Shown: positions 50,197-62,389 of the stretch, piece by piece | Layout of the letters: the number at the start of each line of letters is the position of its first letter | Numbering within the stretch: the first letter of the stretch is position 1 | Source: Hyperoodon ampullatus | Lineage: Eukaryota > Chordata > Mammalia > Artiodactyla > Ziphiidae | Assembly: GCA_949752795.1 (NCBI GenBank) | Contig: CATKHW010000422.1 | Coordinates: 2,914,001 to 2,978,000 of the forward strand | Direction: 5' to 3' | DNA length: 64,000 bases | The notes under the pieces: generated by a model | Told to the model about the DNA's origin: nothing | Seen by the model: the letters and a program-made list of their open reading frames with translations, nothing else | The model's database searches: none | Translations under genes and position numbers: made by a program

Positions 50197-51935
50197 CTTG
50201 GCCAAAAAGGGCGTATGAGTTTTCTCCTGAATATATTCAGGAGAAAACGCATACGCCCTTTTTGGCCAAGCAAGCAAGCGGGCAATGCAAATCTGCACTA
50301 CAGAGAAGTATCACTTCCCACCGGTCAAAAGGGACATCCACAAAATGTGTAAAAACCAGAAAGGCAAGACAGGCCCTGGAGAACAGGGAGCCTTGTTATG
50401 CTGATGGGCGGGATGTAAATTGCCAACTGCCTCTCTGGAGGAGTGCATTGTGTTCCCTAAAACAAGTAAACAACAGAGCTACAGAGCCAAGGGCACTTCC
50501 AGTCTAGGGAATATACCTTGGGAAAACTGAAAATCAAAAAGACACAGCCACCCCAAAATTTAGGGCTGCACTGCTTACAAGGACCTCAACTTGGGTACAC
50601 CTTAAATATCCCAGGAAATATAAAAATGGTTCAAAAAATTGTGGTACTTACGTACGATGGAATATCCCTCAGCCATGAAATCAATGTCATAAGACCAGTA
50701 GCAGCAAAATGGGTGGATTCAGGTACGATGATTCTAAGTGAAATAAGTCACAGAGAAAAAGAAACTTATCATAAGATATCACTTATGAAGATCCTGTAAA
50801 CATGGCTACACTTGAACTGAGTTAGGAAAGAGAACAGTGTCTCACATTTAGAAAACACTCTTATGCCTGCTTAAGGGGGAAGGAGAGGTGGGGTGATGCA
50901 TAAAACCAGAGTTTGATATAAGCACAGGTACCGTTCCAAAAACCAACTATGGAATAGACAAGACCTACACCTTCCTCAGTGAAAGGGACTCAAAACCCCA
51001 TATTTCCCGCAGAGGAATATATCTGACTAGTAAGAATCTTAAAACCTATGTATTGATATGTCTCCGTAAGGGAATCAAGTGTGTCTAGACTGGGATAAAT
51101 ATGGCAGCGAGAATCAGCTCAAACCCACTATAAAAAGGAATTTCAAAAATAAAACAAAAAAACTGGGAAATTCTTTACAATTCCTTCAGGGTCTCTGATG
51201 AAACCTGAAATGACCCTATCTACAATGACAGCTGGATGTGGCATAAGGCTGGACACTTGGGACTGAGAGGATTGGTGAGATTGGGTGAGCAAATGCAGAC
51301 CCTTTAAAGCAATAATGCATGGCACACATTCCATGGGTCCCAACTCTCCAGGTTGAAGGGAATATTACTACAGATATAACATGTACGGGAATCCTAGAGA
51401 ACGGACACACTGTGAATACGAAAGGTTTCTAAAACTCAACGAATAGTCCCTCTCCTGGTGCTCCGGTTTGACTTTCCATCTGCTTTATTATCAACCTCCC
51501 AACTTGGAGAGACAGCCCCTTTAACCTCCTGGTTCGCACAGGTTGCCAATTTGGCAGAGGATGAAAGGGAAGAGGGAGAACCAATGAGAGAGTAGCTGTT
51601 AGGCATTTGGACGGGCACATATCACTGTAATTTCCCGGCAGGAAGAAGAATTAACCAAAGTCTCAGCCACCCACCGGGAATCAGTATAGATCCTGAACCA
51701 AAATTTTGGACTTGCGGTCAGCTCACCAAAAACGAGTTGAAAAATGGAGCTCAGGGGCACAGCAATTCACAAACTGGCCGAGTAATAAAGGACAACTATC
51801 GTCCAAAAATCTGTTGAGGGAAGGCAACGAGGCGGACTTGAAAGCGAGGCAGAATAGCAGGAAACAGATTTCAAGAGGTACGTTGGAATCGCCTTTAAAG
51901 CACAGGAAGAGGGGCACAACTTCGACAATGATGCA
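50197..51935 (+). repeat. Monomer M29 (1,739 bp)
   Basis: Palindrome 50197-50270 with C to A at 50218, at a CpG. L1 part 50284-51162. A-type. First copy with CTACAGAGAAG (near 50298), a mark carried by M29-M32, M34 and M35. Confidence 0.95.
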
Positions 51936-53679
51936 CTTGGCCAAAAAGGGCGTATGCGTTTTCTCCTGAATATATTCAGGAGAAAACGCATATGCCCTTT
52001 TTGGCCAAGCAAGCAAGCGGGCAATGCAAATCTGCACTACAGAGAAGTATCACTTCCCACCGGTCAAAAGGGACATCCACAAAATGTGTAAAAACCAGAA
52101 AGGCAAGACAGGCCCTGGAGAACAGGGAGCCTTGTTATGCTGATGGGCGGGATGTAAATTGCCAACTGCCTCTCTGGAGGAGTGCATTGTGTTCCCTAAA
52201 ACAAGTAAACAACAGAGCTACAGAGCCAAGGGCACTTCCAGTCTAGGGAATATACCTTGGGAAAACTGAAAATCAAAAAGACACAGCCACCCTAAAATTT
52301 AGGGCTGCACTGCTTACAAGGACCTCAACTTGGGTACACCTTAAATATCCCAGGAAATATAAAAATGGTTCAAAAAATTGTGGTACTTACGTACGATGGA
52401 ATATCCCTCAGCCATGAAACCAATGTCATAAGACCAGTAGCAGCAAAATGGGTGGATTCAGGTACGATGATTCTAAGTGAAATAAGTCACAGGGAAAAAG
52501 AAACTTATCATAAGATATCACTTATGAAGATCCTGTAAACATGGCTACACTTGAACTGAGTTAGGAAAGAGAACAGTGTCTCACATTTAGAAAACACTCT
52601 TATGCCTGCTTAAGGGGGAAGGAGAGGTGGGGTGATGCATAAAACCAGAGTTTGATATAAGCACAGGTACCGTTCCAAAAACCAACTATGGAATAGACAA
52701 GACCTACACCTTCCTCAGTGAAAGGGACTCAAAACCCCATATTTCCCGCAGAGGAATATATCTGACTAGTAAAGTAAGAATCTTAAAACCTATGTATTGA
52801 TATGTCTCCGTAAGGGAATCAAGTGTGTCTAGACTGGGATAAATATGGCAGCGAGAATCAGCTCAAACCCACTATAAAAAGGAATTTCAAAAATAAAACA
52901 AAAAAACTGGGAAATTCTTTACAATTCCTTCAGGGTCTCTGATGAAACCTGAAATGACCCTATCTACAATGACAGCTGGATGTGGCATAAGGCTGGACAC
53001 TTGGGACTGAGAGGATTGGTGAGATTGGGTGAGCAAATGCAGACCCTTTAAAGCAATAATGCATGGCACACATTCCATGGGTCCCAACTCTCCAGGTTGA
53101 AGGGAATATTACTACAGATATAACATGTACGGGAATCCTAGAGAACGGACACACTGTGAATACGAAAGGTTTCTAAAACTCAACGAATAGTCCCTCTCCT
53201 GGTGCTCTGGTTTGACTTTCCATCTGCTTTATTATCAACCTCCCAACTTGGAGAGACAGCCCCTTTAACCTCCTGGTTCGCACAGGTTGCCAATTTGGCA
53301 GAGGATGAAAGGGAAGAGGGAGAACCAATGAGAGAGTAGCTGTTAGGCATTTGGACGGGCACATATCACTGTAATTTCCCGGCAGGAAGAAGAATTAACC
53401 AAAGTCTCAGCCACCCACCGGGAATCAGTATAGATCCTGAACCAAAATTTTGGACTTGCGGTCAGCTCACCAAAAGCGAGTTGAAAAATGGAGCTCAGGG
53501 GCACAGCAATTCACAAACTGGCCGAGTAATAAAGGACAACTATCGTCCAAAAATCTGTTGAGGGAAGGCAACGAGGCGGACTTGAAAGCGAGGCAGAATA
53601 GCAGGAAACAGATTTCCAGAGGTACGTTGGAATCGCCTTTAAAGCACAGGAAGAGGGGCACAACTTCGACAATGATGCA
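51936..53679 (+). repeat. Monomer M30 (1,744 bp)
   Basis: Palindrome 51936-52009 with right-arm CpG to TpG at 51993. L1 part 52023-52906. GTAAA duplication at 52769-52773. A-type. Marks: CACCCTAAAATTT near 52289, GAAACCAATG, CACAGGGAA, CTCTGGTTTG, AAAAGCGAG near 53472. Confidence 0.95.
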
Positions 53680-55418
53680 CTTGGCCAAAAAGGGCGTATG
53701 CGTTTTCTCCTGAATATATTCAGGAGAAAACGCATACGCCCTTTTTGGCCAAGCAAGCAAGCGGGCAATGCAAATCTGCACTACAGAGAAGTATCACTTC
53801 CCACCGGTCAAAAGGGACATCCACAAAATGTGTAAAAACCAGAAAGGCAAGACAGGCCCTGGAGAACAGGGAGCCTTGTTATGCTGATGGGCGGGATGTA
53901 AATTGCCAACTGCCTCTCTGGAGGAGTGCATTGTGTTCCCTAAAACAAGTAAACAACAGAGCTACAGAGCCAAGGGCACTACCAGTCTAGGGAATATACC
54001 TTGGGAAAACTGAAAATCAAAAAGACACAGCCACCCCAAAATTTAGGGCTGCACTGCTTACAAGGACCTCAACTTGGGTACACCTTAAATATCCCAGGAA
54101 ATATAAAAATGGTTCAAAAAACTGTGGTACTTACGTACGATGGAATATCCCTCAGCCATGAAATCAATGTCATAAGACCAGTAGCAGCAAAATGGGTGGA
54201 TTCAGGTACGATGATTCTAAGTGAAATAAGTCACAGAGAAAAAGAAACTTATCATAAGATATCACTTATGAAGATCCTGTAAACATGGCTACACTTGAAC
54301 TGAGTTAGGAAAGAGAACAGTGTCTCACATTTAGAAAACACTCTTATGCCTGCTTAAGGGGGAAGGAGAGGTGGGGTGATGCATAAAACCAGAGTTTGAT
54401 ATAAGCACAGGTACCGTTCCAAAAACCAACTATGGAATAGACAAGACCTACACCTTCCTCAGTGAAAGGGACTCAAAACCCCATATTTCCCGCAGAGGAA
54501 TATATCTGACTAGTAAGAATCTTAAAACCTATGTATTGATATGTCTCCGTAAGGGAATCAAGTGTGTCTAGACTGGGATAAATATGGCAGCGAGAATCAG
54601 CTCAAACCCACTATAAAAAGGAATTTCAAAAATAAAACAAAAAAACTGGGAAATTCTTTACAATTCCTTCAGGGTCTCTGATGAAACCTGAAATGACCCT
54701 ATCTACAATGACAGCTGGATGTGGCATAAGGCTGGACACTTGGGACTGAGAGGATTGGTGAGATTGGGTGAGCAAATGCAGACCCTTTAAAGCAATAATG
54801 CATGGCACACATTCCATGGGTCCCAACTCTCCAGGTTGAAGGGAATATTACTACAGATATAACATGTACGGGAATCCTAGAGAACGGACACACTGTGAAT
54901 ACGAAAGGTTTCTAAAACTCAACGAATAGTCCCTCTCCTGGTGCTCCGGTTTGACTTTCCATCTGCTTTATTATCAACCTCCCAACTTGGAGAGACAGCC
55001 CCTTTAACCTCCTGGTTCGCACAGGTTGCCAATTTGGCAGAGGATGAAAGGGAAGAGGGAGAACCAATGAGAGAGTAGCTGTTAGGCATTTGGACGGGCA
55101 CATATCACTGTAATTTCCCGGCAGGAAGAAGAATTAACCAAAGTCTCAGCCACCCACCGGGAATCAGTATAGATCCTGAACCAAAATTTTGGACTTGCGG
55201 TCAGCTCACCAAAAACGAGTTGAAAAATGGAGCTCAGGGGCACAGCAATTCACAAACTGGCCGAGTAATAAAGGACAACTATCGTCCAAAAATCTGTTGA
55301 GGGAAGGCAACGAGGCGGACTTGAAAGCGAGGCAGAATAGCAGGAAACAGATTTAAAGAGGTACGTTGGAATCGCCTTTAAAGCACAGGAAGAGGGGCAC
55401 AACTTCGACAATGATGCA
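53680..55418 (+). repeat. Monomer M31 (1,739 bp)
   Basis: Palindrome 53680-53753 perfect. L1 part 53767-54645. A-type. Marks: CACTACCAGTC near 53977, AAAACTGTGG near 54118, GATTTAAAGAGG near 55350. The last change closes the + strand frame otherwise open in the distal part of other copies. Confidence 0.95.
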
Positions 55419-57162
55419 CTTGGCCAAAAAGGGCGTATGCGTTTTCTCCTGAATATATTCAGGAGAAAACGCATATGCCCTTTTTGGCCAAGCAAGCAAG
55501 CGGGCAATGCAAATCTGCACTACAGAGAAGTATCACTTCCCACCGGTCAAAAGGGACATCCACAAAATGTGTAAAAACCAGAAAGGCAAGACAGGCCCTG
55601 GAGAACAGGGAGCCTTGTTATGCTGATGGGCGGGATGTAAATTGCCAACTGCCTCTCTGGAGGAGTGCATTGTGTTCCCTAAAACAAGTAAACAACAGAG
55701 CTACAGAGCCAAGGGCACTTCCAGTCTAGGGAATATACCTTGGGAAAACTGAAAATCAAAAAGACACAGCCACCCCAAAATTTAGGGCTGCACTGCTTAC
55801 AAGGACCTCAACTTGGGTACACCTTAAATATCCCAGGAAATATAAAAATGGTTCAAAAAATTGTGGTACATACGTACGATGGAATATCCCTCAGCCATGA
55901 AACCAATGTCATAAGACCAGTAGCAGCAAAATGGGTGGATTCAGGTACGATGATTCTAAGTGAAATAAGTCACAGGGAAAAAGAAACTTATCATAAGATA
56001 TCACTTATGAAGATCCTGTAAACATGGCTACACTTGAACTGAGTTAGGAAAGAGAATAGTGTCTCACATTTAGAAAACACTCTTATGCCTGCTTAAGGGG
56101 GAAGGAGAGGTGGGGTGATGCATAAAACCAGAGTTTGATATAAGCACAGGTACCGTTCCAAAAACCAACTATGGAATAGACAAGACCTACACCTTCCTCA
56201 GTGAAAGGGACTCAAAACCCCATATTTCCCGCAGAGGAATATATCTGACTAGTAAAGTAAGAATCTTAAAACCTATGTATTGATATGTCTCCGTAAGGGA
56301 ATCAAGTGTGTCTAGACTGGGATAAATATGGCAGCGAGAATCAGCTCAAACCCACTATAAAAAGGAATTTCAAAAATAAAACAAAAAAACTGGGAAATTC
56401 TTTACAATTCCTTCAGGGTCTCTGATGAAACCTGAAATGACCCTATCTACAATGACAGCTGGATGTGGCATAAGGCTGGACACTTGGGACTGAGAGGATT
56501 GGTGAGATTGGGTGAGCAAATGCAGACCCTTTAAAGCAATAATGCATGGCACACATTCCATGGGTCCCAACTCTCCAGGTTGAAGGGAATATTACTACAG
56601 ATATAACATGTACGGGAATCCTAGAGAACGGACACACTGTGAATACGAAAGGTTTCTAAAACTCAACGAATAGTCCCTCTCCTGGTGCTCCGGTTTGACT
56701 TTCCATCTGCTTTATTATCAACCTCCCAACTTGGAGAGACAGCACATTTAACCTCCTGGTTCGCACAGGTTGCCAATTTGGCAGAGGATGAAAGGGAAGA
56801 GGGAGAACCAATGAGAGAGTAGCTGTTAGGCATTTGGACGGGCACATATCACTGTAATTTCCCGGCAGGAAGAAGAATTAACCAAAGTCTCAGCCACCCA
56901 CTGGGAATCAGTATAGATCCTGAACCAAAATTTTGGACTTGCGGTCAGCTCACCAAAAACGAGTTGAAAAATGGAGCTCAGGGGCACAGCAATTCACAAA
57001 CTGGCCGAGTAATAAAGGACAACTATCGTCCAAAAATCTGTTGAGGGAAGGCAACGAGGTGGACTTGAAAGCGAGGCAGAATAGCAGGAAACAGATTTCA
57101 AGAGTTACGTTGGAATCGCCTTTAAAGCACAGGAAGAGGGGCACAACTTCGACAATGATGCA
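55419..57162 (+). repeat. Monomer M32 (1,744 bp)
   Basis: Palindrome 55419-55492 with CpG to TpG at 55476. L1 part 55506-56389. GTAAA duplication at 56252-56256. A-type. Marks: GTACATACGT near 55866, GAAACCAATG, CACAGGGAA, GAGAATAGTG near 56050, AGCACATTT near 56742, GAGGTGGAC, AGAGTTACG. Confidence 0.95.
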
Positions 57163-58901
57163 CTTGGCCAAAAAGGGCGTATGCATTTTCTCCTGAATAT
57201 ATTCAGGAGAAAACGCATACGCCCTTTTTGGCCAAGCAAGCAAGCGGGCAATGCAAATCTGCACTACAAAGAAGTATCACTTCCCACCGGTCAAAAGGGA
57301 CATCCACAAAATGTGTAAAAACCAGAAAGGCAAGACAGGCCCTAGAGAACAGGGAGCCTTGTTATGCTGATGGGCGCGATGTAAATTGCCAACTGCCTCT
57401 CTGGAGGAGTGTATTGTGTTCCCTAAAACAAGTAAACAACAGAGCTACAGAGCCAAGGGCACTTCCAGTCTAGGGAATATACCTTGGGAAAACTGAAAAT
57501 CAAAAAGACACAGCCACCCCAAAATTTAGGGCTGCACTGCTTACAAGGACCTCAACTTGGGTACACCTTAAATATCCCAGGAAATATAAAAATGGTTCAA
57601 AAAATTGTGGTACTTACGTACGATGGAATATCCCTCAGCCATGAAATCAATGTCATAAGACCAGTAGCAGCAAAATGGGTGGATTCAGGTACGATGATTC
57701 TAAGTGAAATAAGTCACAGAGAAAAAGAAACTTATCATAAGATATCACTTATGAAGATCCTGTAAACATGGCTACACGTGAACTGAGTTAGGAAAGAGAA
57801 CAGTGTCTCACATTTAGAAAACACTCTTATGCCTGCTTAAGTGGGAAGGAGAGGTGGGGTGATGCATAAAACCAGAGTTTGATATAAGCACAGGTACCGT
57901 TCCAAAAACCAACTATGGAATAGACAAGACCTACACCTTCCTCAGTGAAAGGGACTCAAAACCCCATATTTCCTGCAGAGGAATATATCTGACTAGTAAG
58001 AATCTTAAAACCTATGTATTGATATGTCTCCGTAAGGGAATCAAGTGTGTCTAGACTGGCATAAACATGGCAGCGAGAATCAGCTCAAACCCACTATAAA
58101 AAGGAATTTCAAAAATAAAACAAAAAAACTGGGAAATTCTTTACAATTCCTTCAGGGTCTCTGATGAAACCTGAAATGACCCTATCTACAATGACAGCTG
58201 GATGTGGCATAAGGCTGGACACTTGGGACTGAGAGGATTGGTGAGATTGGGTGAGCAAATGCAGACCCTTTAAAGCAATAATGCATGGCACACATTCCAT
58301 GGGTCCCAACTCTCCAGGTTGAAGGGAATATTACTACAGATATAACATGTACGGGAATCCTAGAGAACGGACATACTGTGAATACGAAAGGTTTGTAAAA
58401 CTCAACGAATAGTCCCTCTCCTGGTGCTCCGGTTTGACTTTCCATCTGCTTTATTATCAACCTCCCAACTTGGAGAGACAGCCCCTTTAACCTCCTGGTT
58501 CGCACAGGTTGCCAATTTGGCAGAGGATGAAAGGGAAGAGGGAGAACCAATGAGAGAGTAGCTGTTAGGCATTTGGACGGGCACATATCACTGTAATTTC
58601 CCGGCAGGAAGAAGAATTAACCAAAGTCTCAGCCACCCACCGGGAATCAGTATAGATCCTGAACCAAAATTTTGGACTTGCGGTCAGCTCACCAAAAACG
58701 AGTTGAAAAATGGAGCTCAGGGGCACAGCAATTCACAAACTGGCCGAGTAATAAAGGACAACTATCGTCCAAAAATCTGTTGAGGGAAGGCAACGAGGGG
58801 GACTTGAAAGCGAGGCAGAATAGCAGGAAACAGATTTCCAGAGGTACGTTGGAATCGCCTTTAAAGCACAGGAAGAGGGGCACAACTTCGACAATGATGC
58901 A
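57163..58901 (+). repeat. Monomer M33 (1,739 bp)
   Basis: Palindrome 57163-57236 with CpG to CpA at 57185. L1 part 57250-58128. A-type. Marks: CCTAGAGAAC, GGGCGCGATG, GTGTATTG, CTACACGTGAAC, AAGTGGGAAG near 57839, TCCTGCAGAG, CTGGCATAAACATGG, GACATACTG near 58370, GTTTGTAAAAC near 58391, GAGGGGGAC near 58795. Confidence 0.95.
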
Positions 58902-60645
58902 CTTGGCCAAAAAGGGCGTATGCGTTTTCTCCTGAATATATTCAGGAGAAAACGCATACGCCCTTTTTGGCCAAGCAAGCAAGCGGGCAATGCAAATCTG
59001 CACTACAGAGAAGTATCACTTCCCACCGGTCAAAAGGGACATCCACAAAATGTGTAAAAACCAGAAAGGCAAGACAGGCCCTGGAGAACAGGGAGCCTTG
59101 TTATGCTGATGGGCGGGATGTAAATTGCCAACTGCCTCTCTGGAGGAGTGCATTGTGTTCCCTAAAACAAGTAAAGAACAGAGCTACAGAGCCAAGGGCA
59201 CTACCAGTCTAGGGAATATACCTTGGGAAAACTGAAAATCAAAAAGACACAGCCACCCCAAAATTTAGGGCTGCACTGCTTACAAGGACCTCAACTTGGG
59301 TACACCTTAAATATCCCAGGAAATATAAAAATGGTTCAAAAAATTGTGGTACTTACGTACGATGGAATATCCCTCAGCCATGAAATCAATGTCATAAGAC
59401 CAGTAGCAGCAAAATGGGTGGATTCAGGTACGATGATTCTAAGTGAAATAAGTCACAGAGAAAAAGAAACTTATCATAAGATATCACTTATGAAGATCCT
59501 GTAAACATGGCTACACTTGAACTGAGTTAGGAAAGAGAACAGTGTCTCACATTTAGAAAACACTCTTATGCCTGCTTAAGGGGGAAGGAGAGGTGGGGTG
59601 ATGCATAAAACCAGAGTTTGATATAAGCACAGGTACCGTTCCAAAAACCAACTATGGAATAGACAAGACCTACACCTTCCTCAGTGAAAGGGACTCAAAA
59701 CCCCATATTTCCCGCAGAGGAATATATCTGACTAGTAAAGTAAGAATCTTAAAACCTATGTATTGATATGTCTCCGTAAGGGAATCAAGTGTGTCTAGAC
59801 TGGGATAAATATGGCAGCGAGAATCAGCTCAAACCCACTATAAAAAGGAATTTCAAAAATAAAACAAAAAAACTGGGAAATTCTTTACAATTCCTTCAGG
59901 GTCTCTGATGAAACCTGAAATGACCCTATCTACAATGACAGCTGGATGTGGCATAAGGCTGGACACTTGGGACTGAGAGGATTGGTGAGATTGGGTGAGC
60001 AAATGCAGACCCTTTAAAGCAATAATGCATGGCACACATTCCATGGGTCCCAACTCTCCAGGTTGAAGGGAATATTACTACAGATATAACATGTACGGGA
60101 ATCCTAGAGAACGGACACACTGTGAATACGAAAGGTTTCTAAAACTCAACGAATAGTCCCTCTCCTGGTGCTCCGGTTTGACTTTCCATCTGCTTTATTA
60201 TCAACCTCCCAACTTGGAGAGACAGCCCCTTTAACCTCCTGGTTCGCACAGGTTGCCAATTTGGCAGAGGATGAAAGGGAAGAGGGAGAACCAATGAGAG
60301 AGTAGCTGTTAGGCATTTGGACGGGCACATATCACTGTAATTTCCCGGCAGGAAGAAGAATTAACCAAAGTCTCAGCCACCCACCGGGAATCAGTATAGA
60401 TCCTGAACCAAAATTTTGGACTTGCGGTCAGCTCACCAAAAACGAGTTGAAAAATGGAGCTCAGGGGCACAGCAATTCACAAACTGGCCGAGTAATAAAG
60501 GACAACTATCGTCCAAAAATCTGTTGAGGGAAGGCAACGAGGCGGACTTGAAAGCGAGGCAGAATAGCAGGAAACAGATTTCAAGAGGTACGTTGGAATC
60601 GCCTTTAAAGCACAGGAAGAGGGGCACAACTTCGACAATGATGCA
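58902..60645 (+). repeat. Monomer M34 (1,744 bp)
   Basis: Palindrome 58902-58975 perfect. L1 part 58989-59872. GTAAA duplication at 59735-59739. A-type. AGTAAAGAACAG near 59171 is private; CACTACCAGTC is shared with M31. Confidence 0.95.
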
Positions 60646-62389
60646 CTTGGCCAAAAAGGGCGTATGCGTTTTCTCCTGAATATATTCAGGAGAAAACGCA
60701 TATGCCCTTTTTGGCCAAGCAAGCAAGCGGGCAATGCAAATCTGCACTACAGAGAAGTATCACTTCCCACCGGTCAAAAGGGACATCCACAAAATGTGTA
60801 AAAACCAGAAAGGCAAGACAGGCCCTGGAGAACAGGGAGCCTTGTTATGCTGATGGGCGGGATGTAAATTGCCAACTGCCTCTCTGGAGGAGTGCATTGT
60901 GTTCCCTAAAACAAGTAAACAACAGAGCTACAGAGCCAAGGGCACTTCCAGTCTAGGGAATATACCTTGGGAAAACTGAAAATCAAAAAGACACAGCCAC
61001 CCCAAAATTTAGGGCTGCACTGCTTACAAGGACCTCAACTTGGGTACACCTTAAATATCCCAGGAAATATAAAAATGGTTCAAAAAATTGTGGTACTTAC
61101 GTACGATGGAATATCCCTCAGCCATGAAACCAATGTCATAAGACCAGTAGCAGCAAAATGGGTGGATTCAGGTACGATGATTCTAAGTGAAATAAGTCAC
61201 AGGGAAAAAGAAACTTATCATAAGATATCACTTATGAAGATCCTGTAAACATGGCTACACTTGAACTGAGTTAGGAAAGAGAACAGTGTCTCACATTTAG
61301 AAAACACTCTTATGCCTGCTTAAGGGGGAAGGAGAGGTGGGGTGATGCATAAAACCAGAGTTTGATATAAGCACAGGTACCGTTCCAAAAACCAACTATG
61401 GAATAGACAAGACCTACACCTTCCTCAGTGAAAGGGACTCAAAACCCCATATTTCCCGCAGAGGAATATATCTGACTAGTAAAGTAAGAATCTTAAAACC
61501 TATGTATTGATATGTCTCCGTAAGGGAATCAAGTGTGTCTAGACTGGGATAAATATGGCAGCGAGAATCAGCTCAAACCCACTATAAAAAGGAATTTCAA
61601 AAATAAAACAAAAAAACTGGGAAATTCTTTACAATTCCTTCAGGGTCTCTGATGAAACCTGAAATGACCCTATCTACAATGACAGCTGGATGTGGCATAA
61701 GGCTGGACACTTGGGACTGAGAGGATTGGTGAGATTGGGTGAGCAAATGCAGACCCTTTAAAGCAATAATGCATGGCACACATTCCATGGGTCCCAACTC
61801 TCCAGGTTGAAGGGAATATTACTACAGATATAACATGTACGGGAATCCTAGAGAACGGACACACTGTGAATACGAAAGGTTTCTAAAACTCAACGAATAG
61901 TCCCTCTCCTGGTGCTCCGGTTTGACTTTCCATCTGCTTTATTATCAACCTCCCAACTTGGAGAGACAGCCCATTTAACCTCCTGGTTCGCACAGGTTGC
62001 CAATTTGGCAGAGGATGAAAGGGAAGAGGGAGAACCAATGAGAGAGTAGCTGTTAGGCATTTGGACGGGCACATATCACTGTAATTTCCCGGCAGGAAGA
62101 AGAATTAACCAAAGTCTCAGCCACCCACTGGGAATCAGTATAGATCCTGAACCAAAATTTTGGACTTGCGGTCAGCTCACCAAAAACGAGTTGAAAAATG
62201 GAGCTCAGGGGCACAGCAATTCACAAACTGGCCGAGTAATAAAGGACAACTATCGTCCAAAAATCTGTTGAGGGAAGGCAACGAGGTGGACTTGAAAGCG
62301 AGGCAGAATAGCAGGAAACAGATTTCAAGAGGTACGTTGGAATCGCCTTTAAAGCACAGGAAGAGGGGCACAACTTCGACAATGATGCA
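60646..62389 (+). repeat. Monomer M35 (1,744 bp)
   Basis: Palindrome 60646-60719 with CpG to TpG at 60703. L1 part 60733-61616. GTAAA duplication at 61479-61483. A-type. GAAACCAATG, CACAGGGAA and GAGGTGGAC as in M32; AGCCCATTT near 61970. Confidence 0.95.

Larger units (their letters stand above)
53617..58838 (+). repeat. Second three-monomer higher-order repeat, copy A
   Basis: It starts at the C variant in GATTTCCAGAGG (53617) and runs to the base before the same variant at 58839. M31, M32 and M33 pair with M34, M35 and M36. Shared marks are GGGCACTACCAG, the palindrome variant at 55476, GAAACCAATG, CACAGGGAA, GAGGTGGAC, the CATTTTC palindrome variant at 57185, CCTAGAGAAC, GGGCGCGATG, GTGTATTG, CTACACGTGAAC and CTGGCATAAACATGG. 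Confidence 0.85.
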
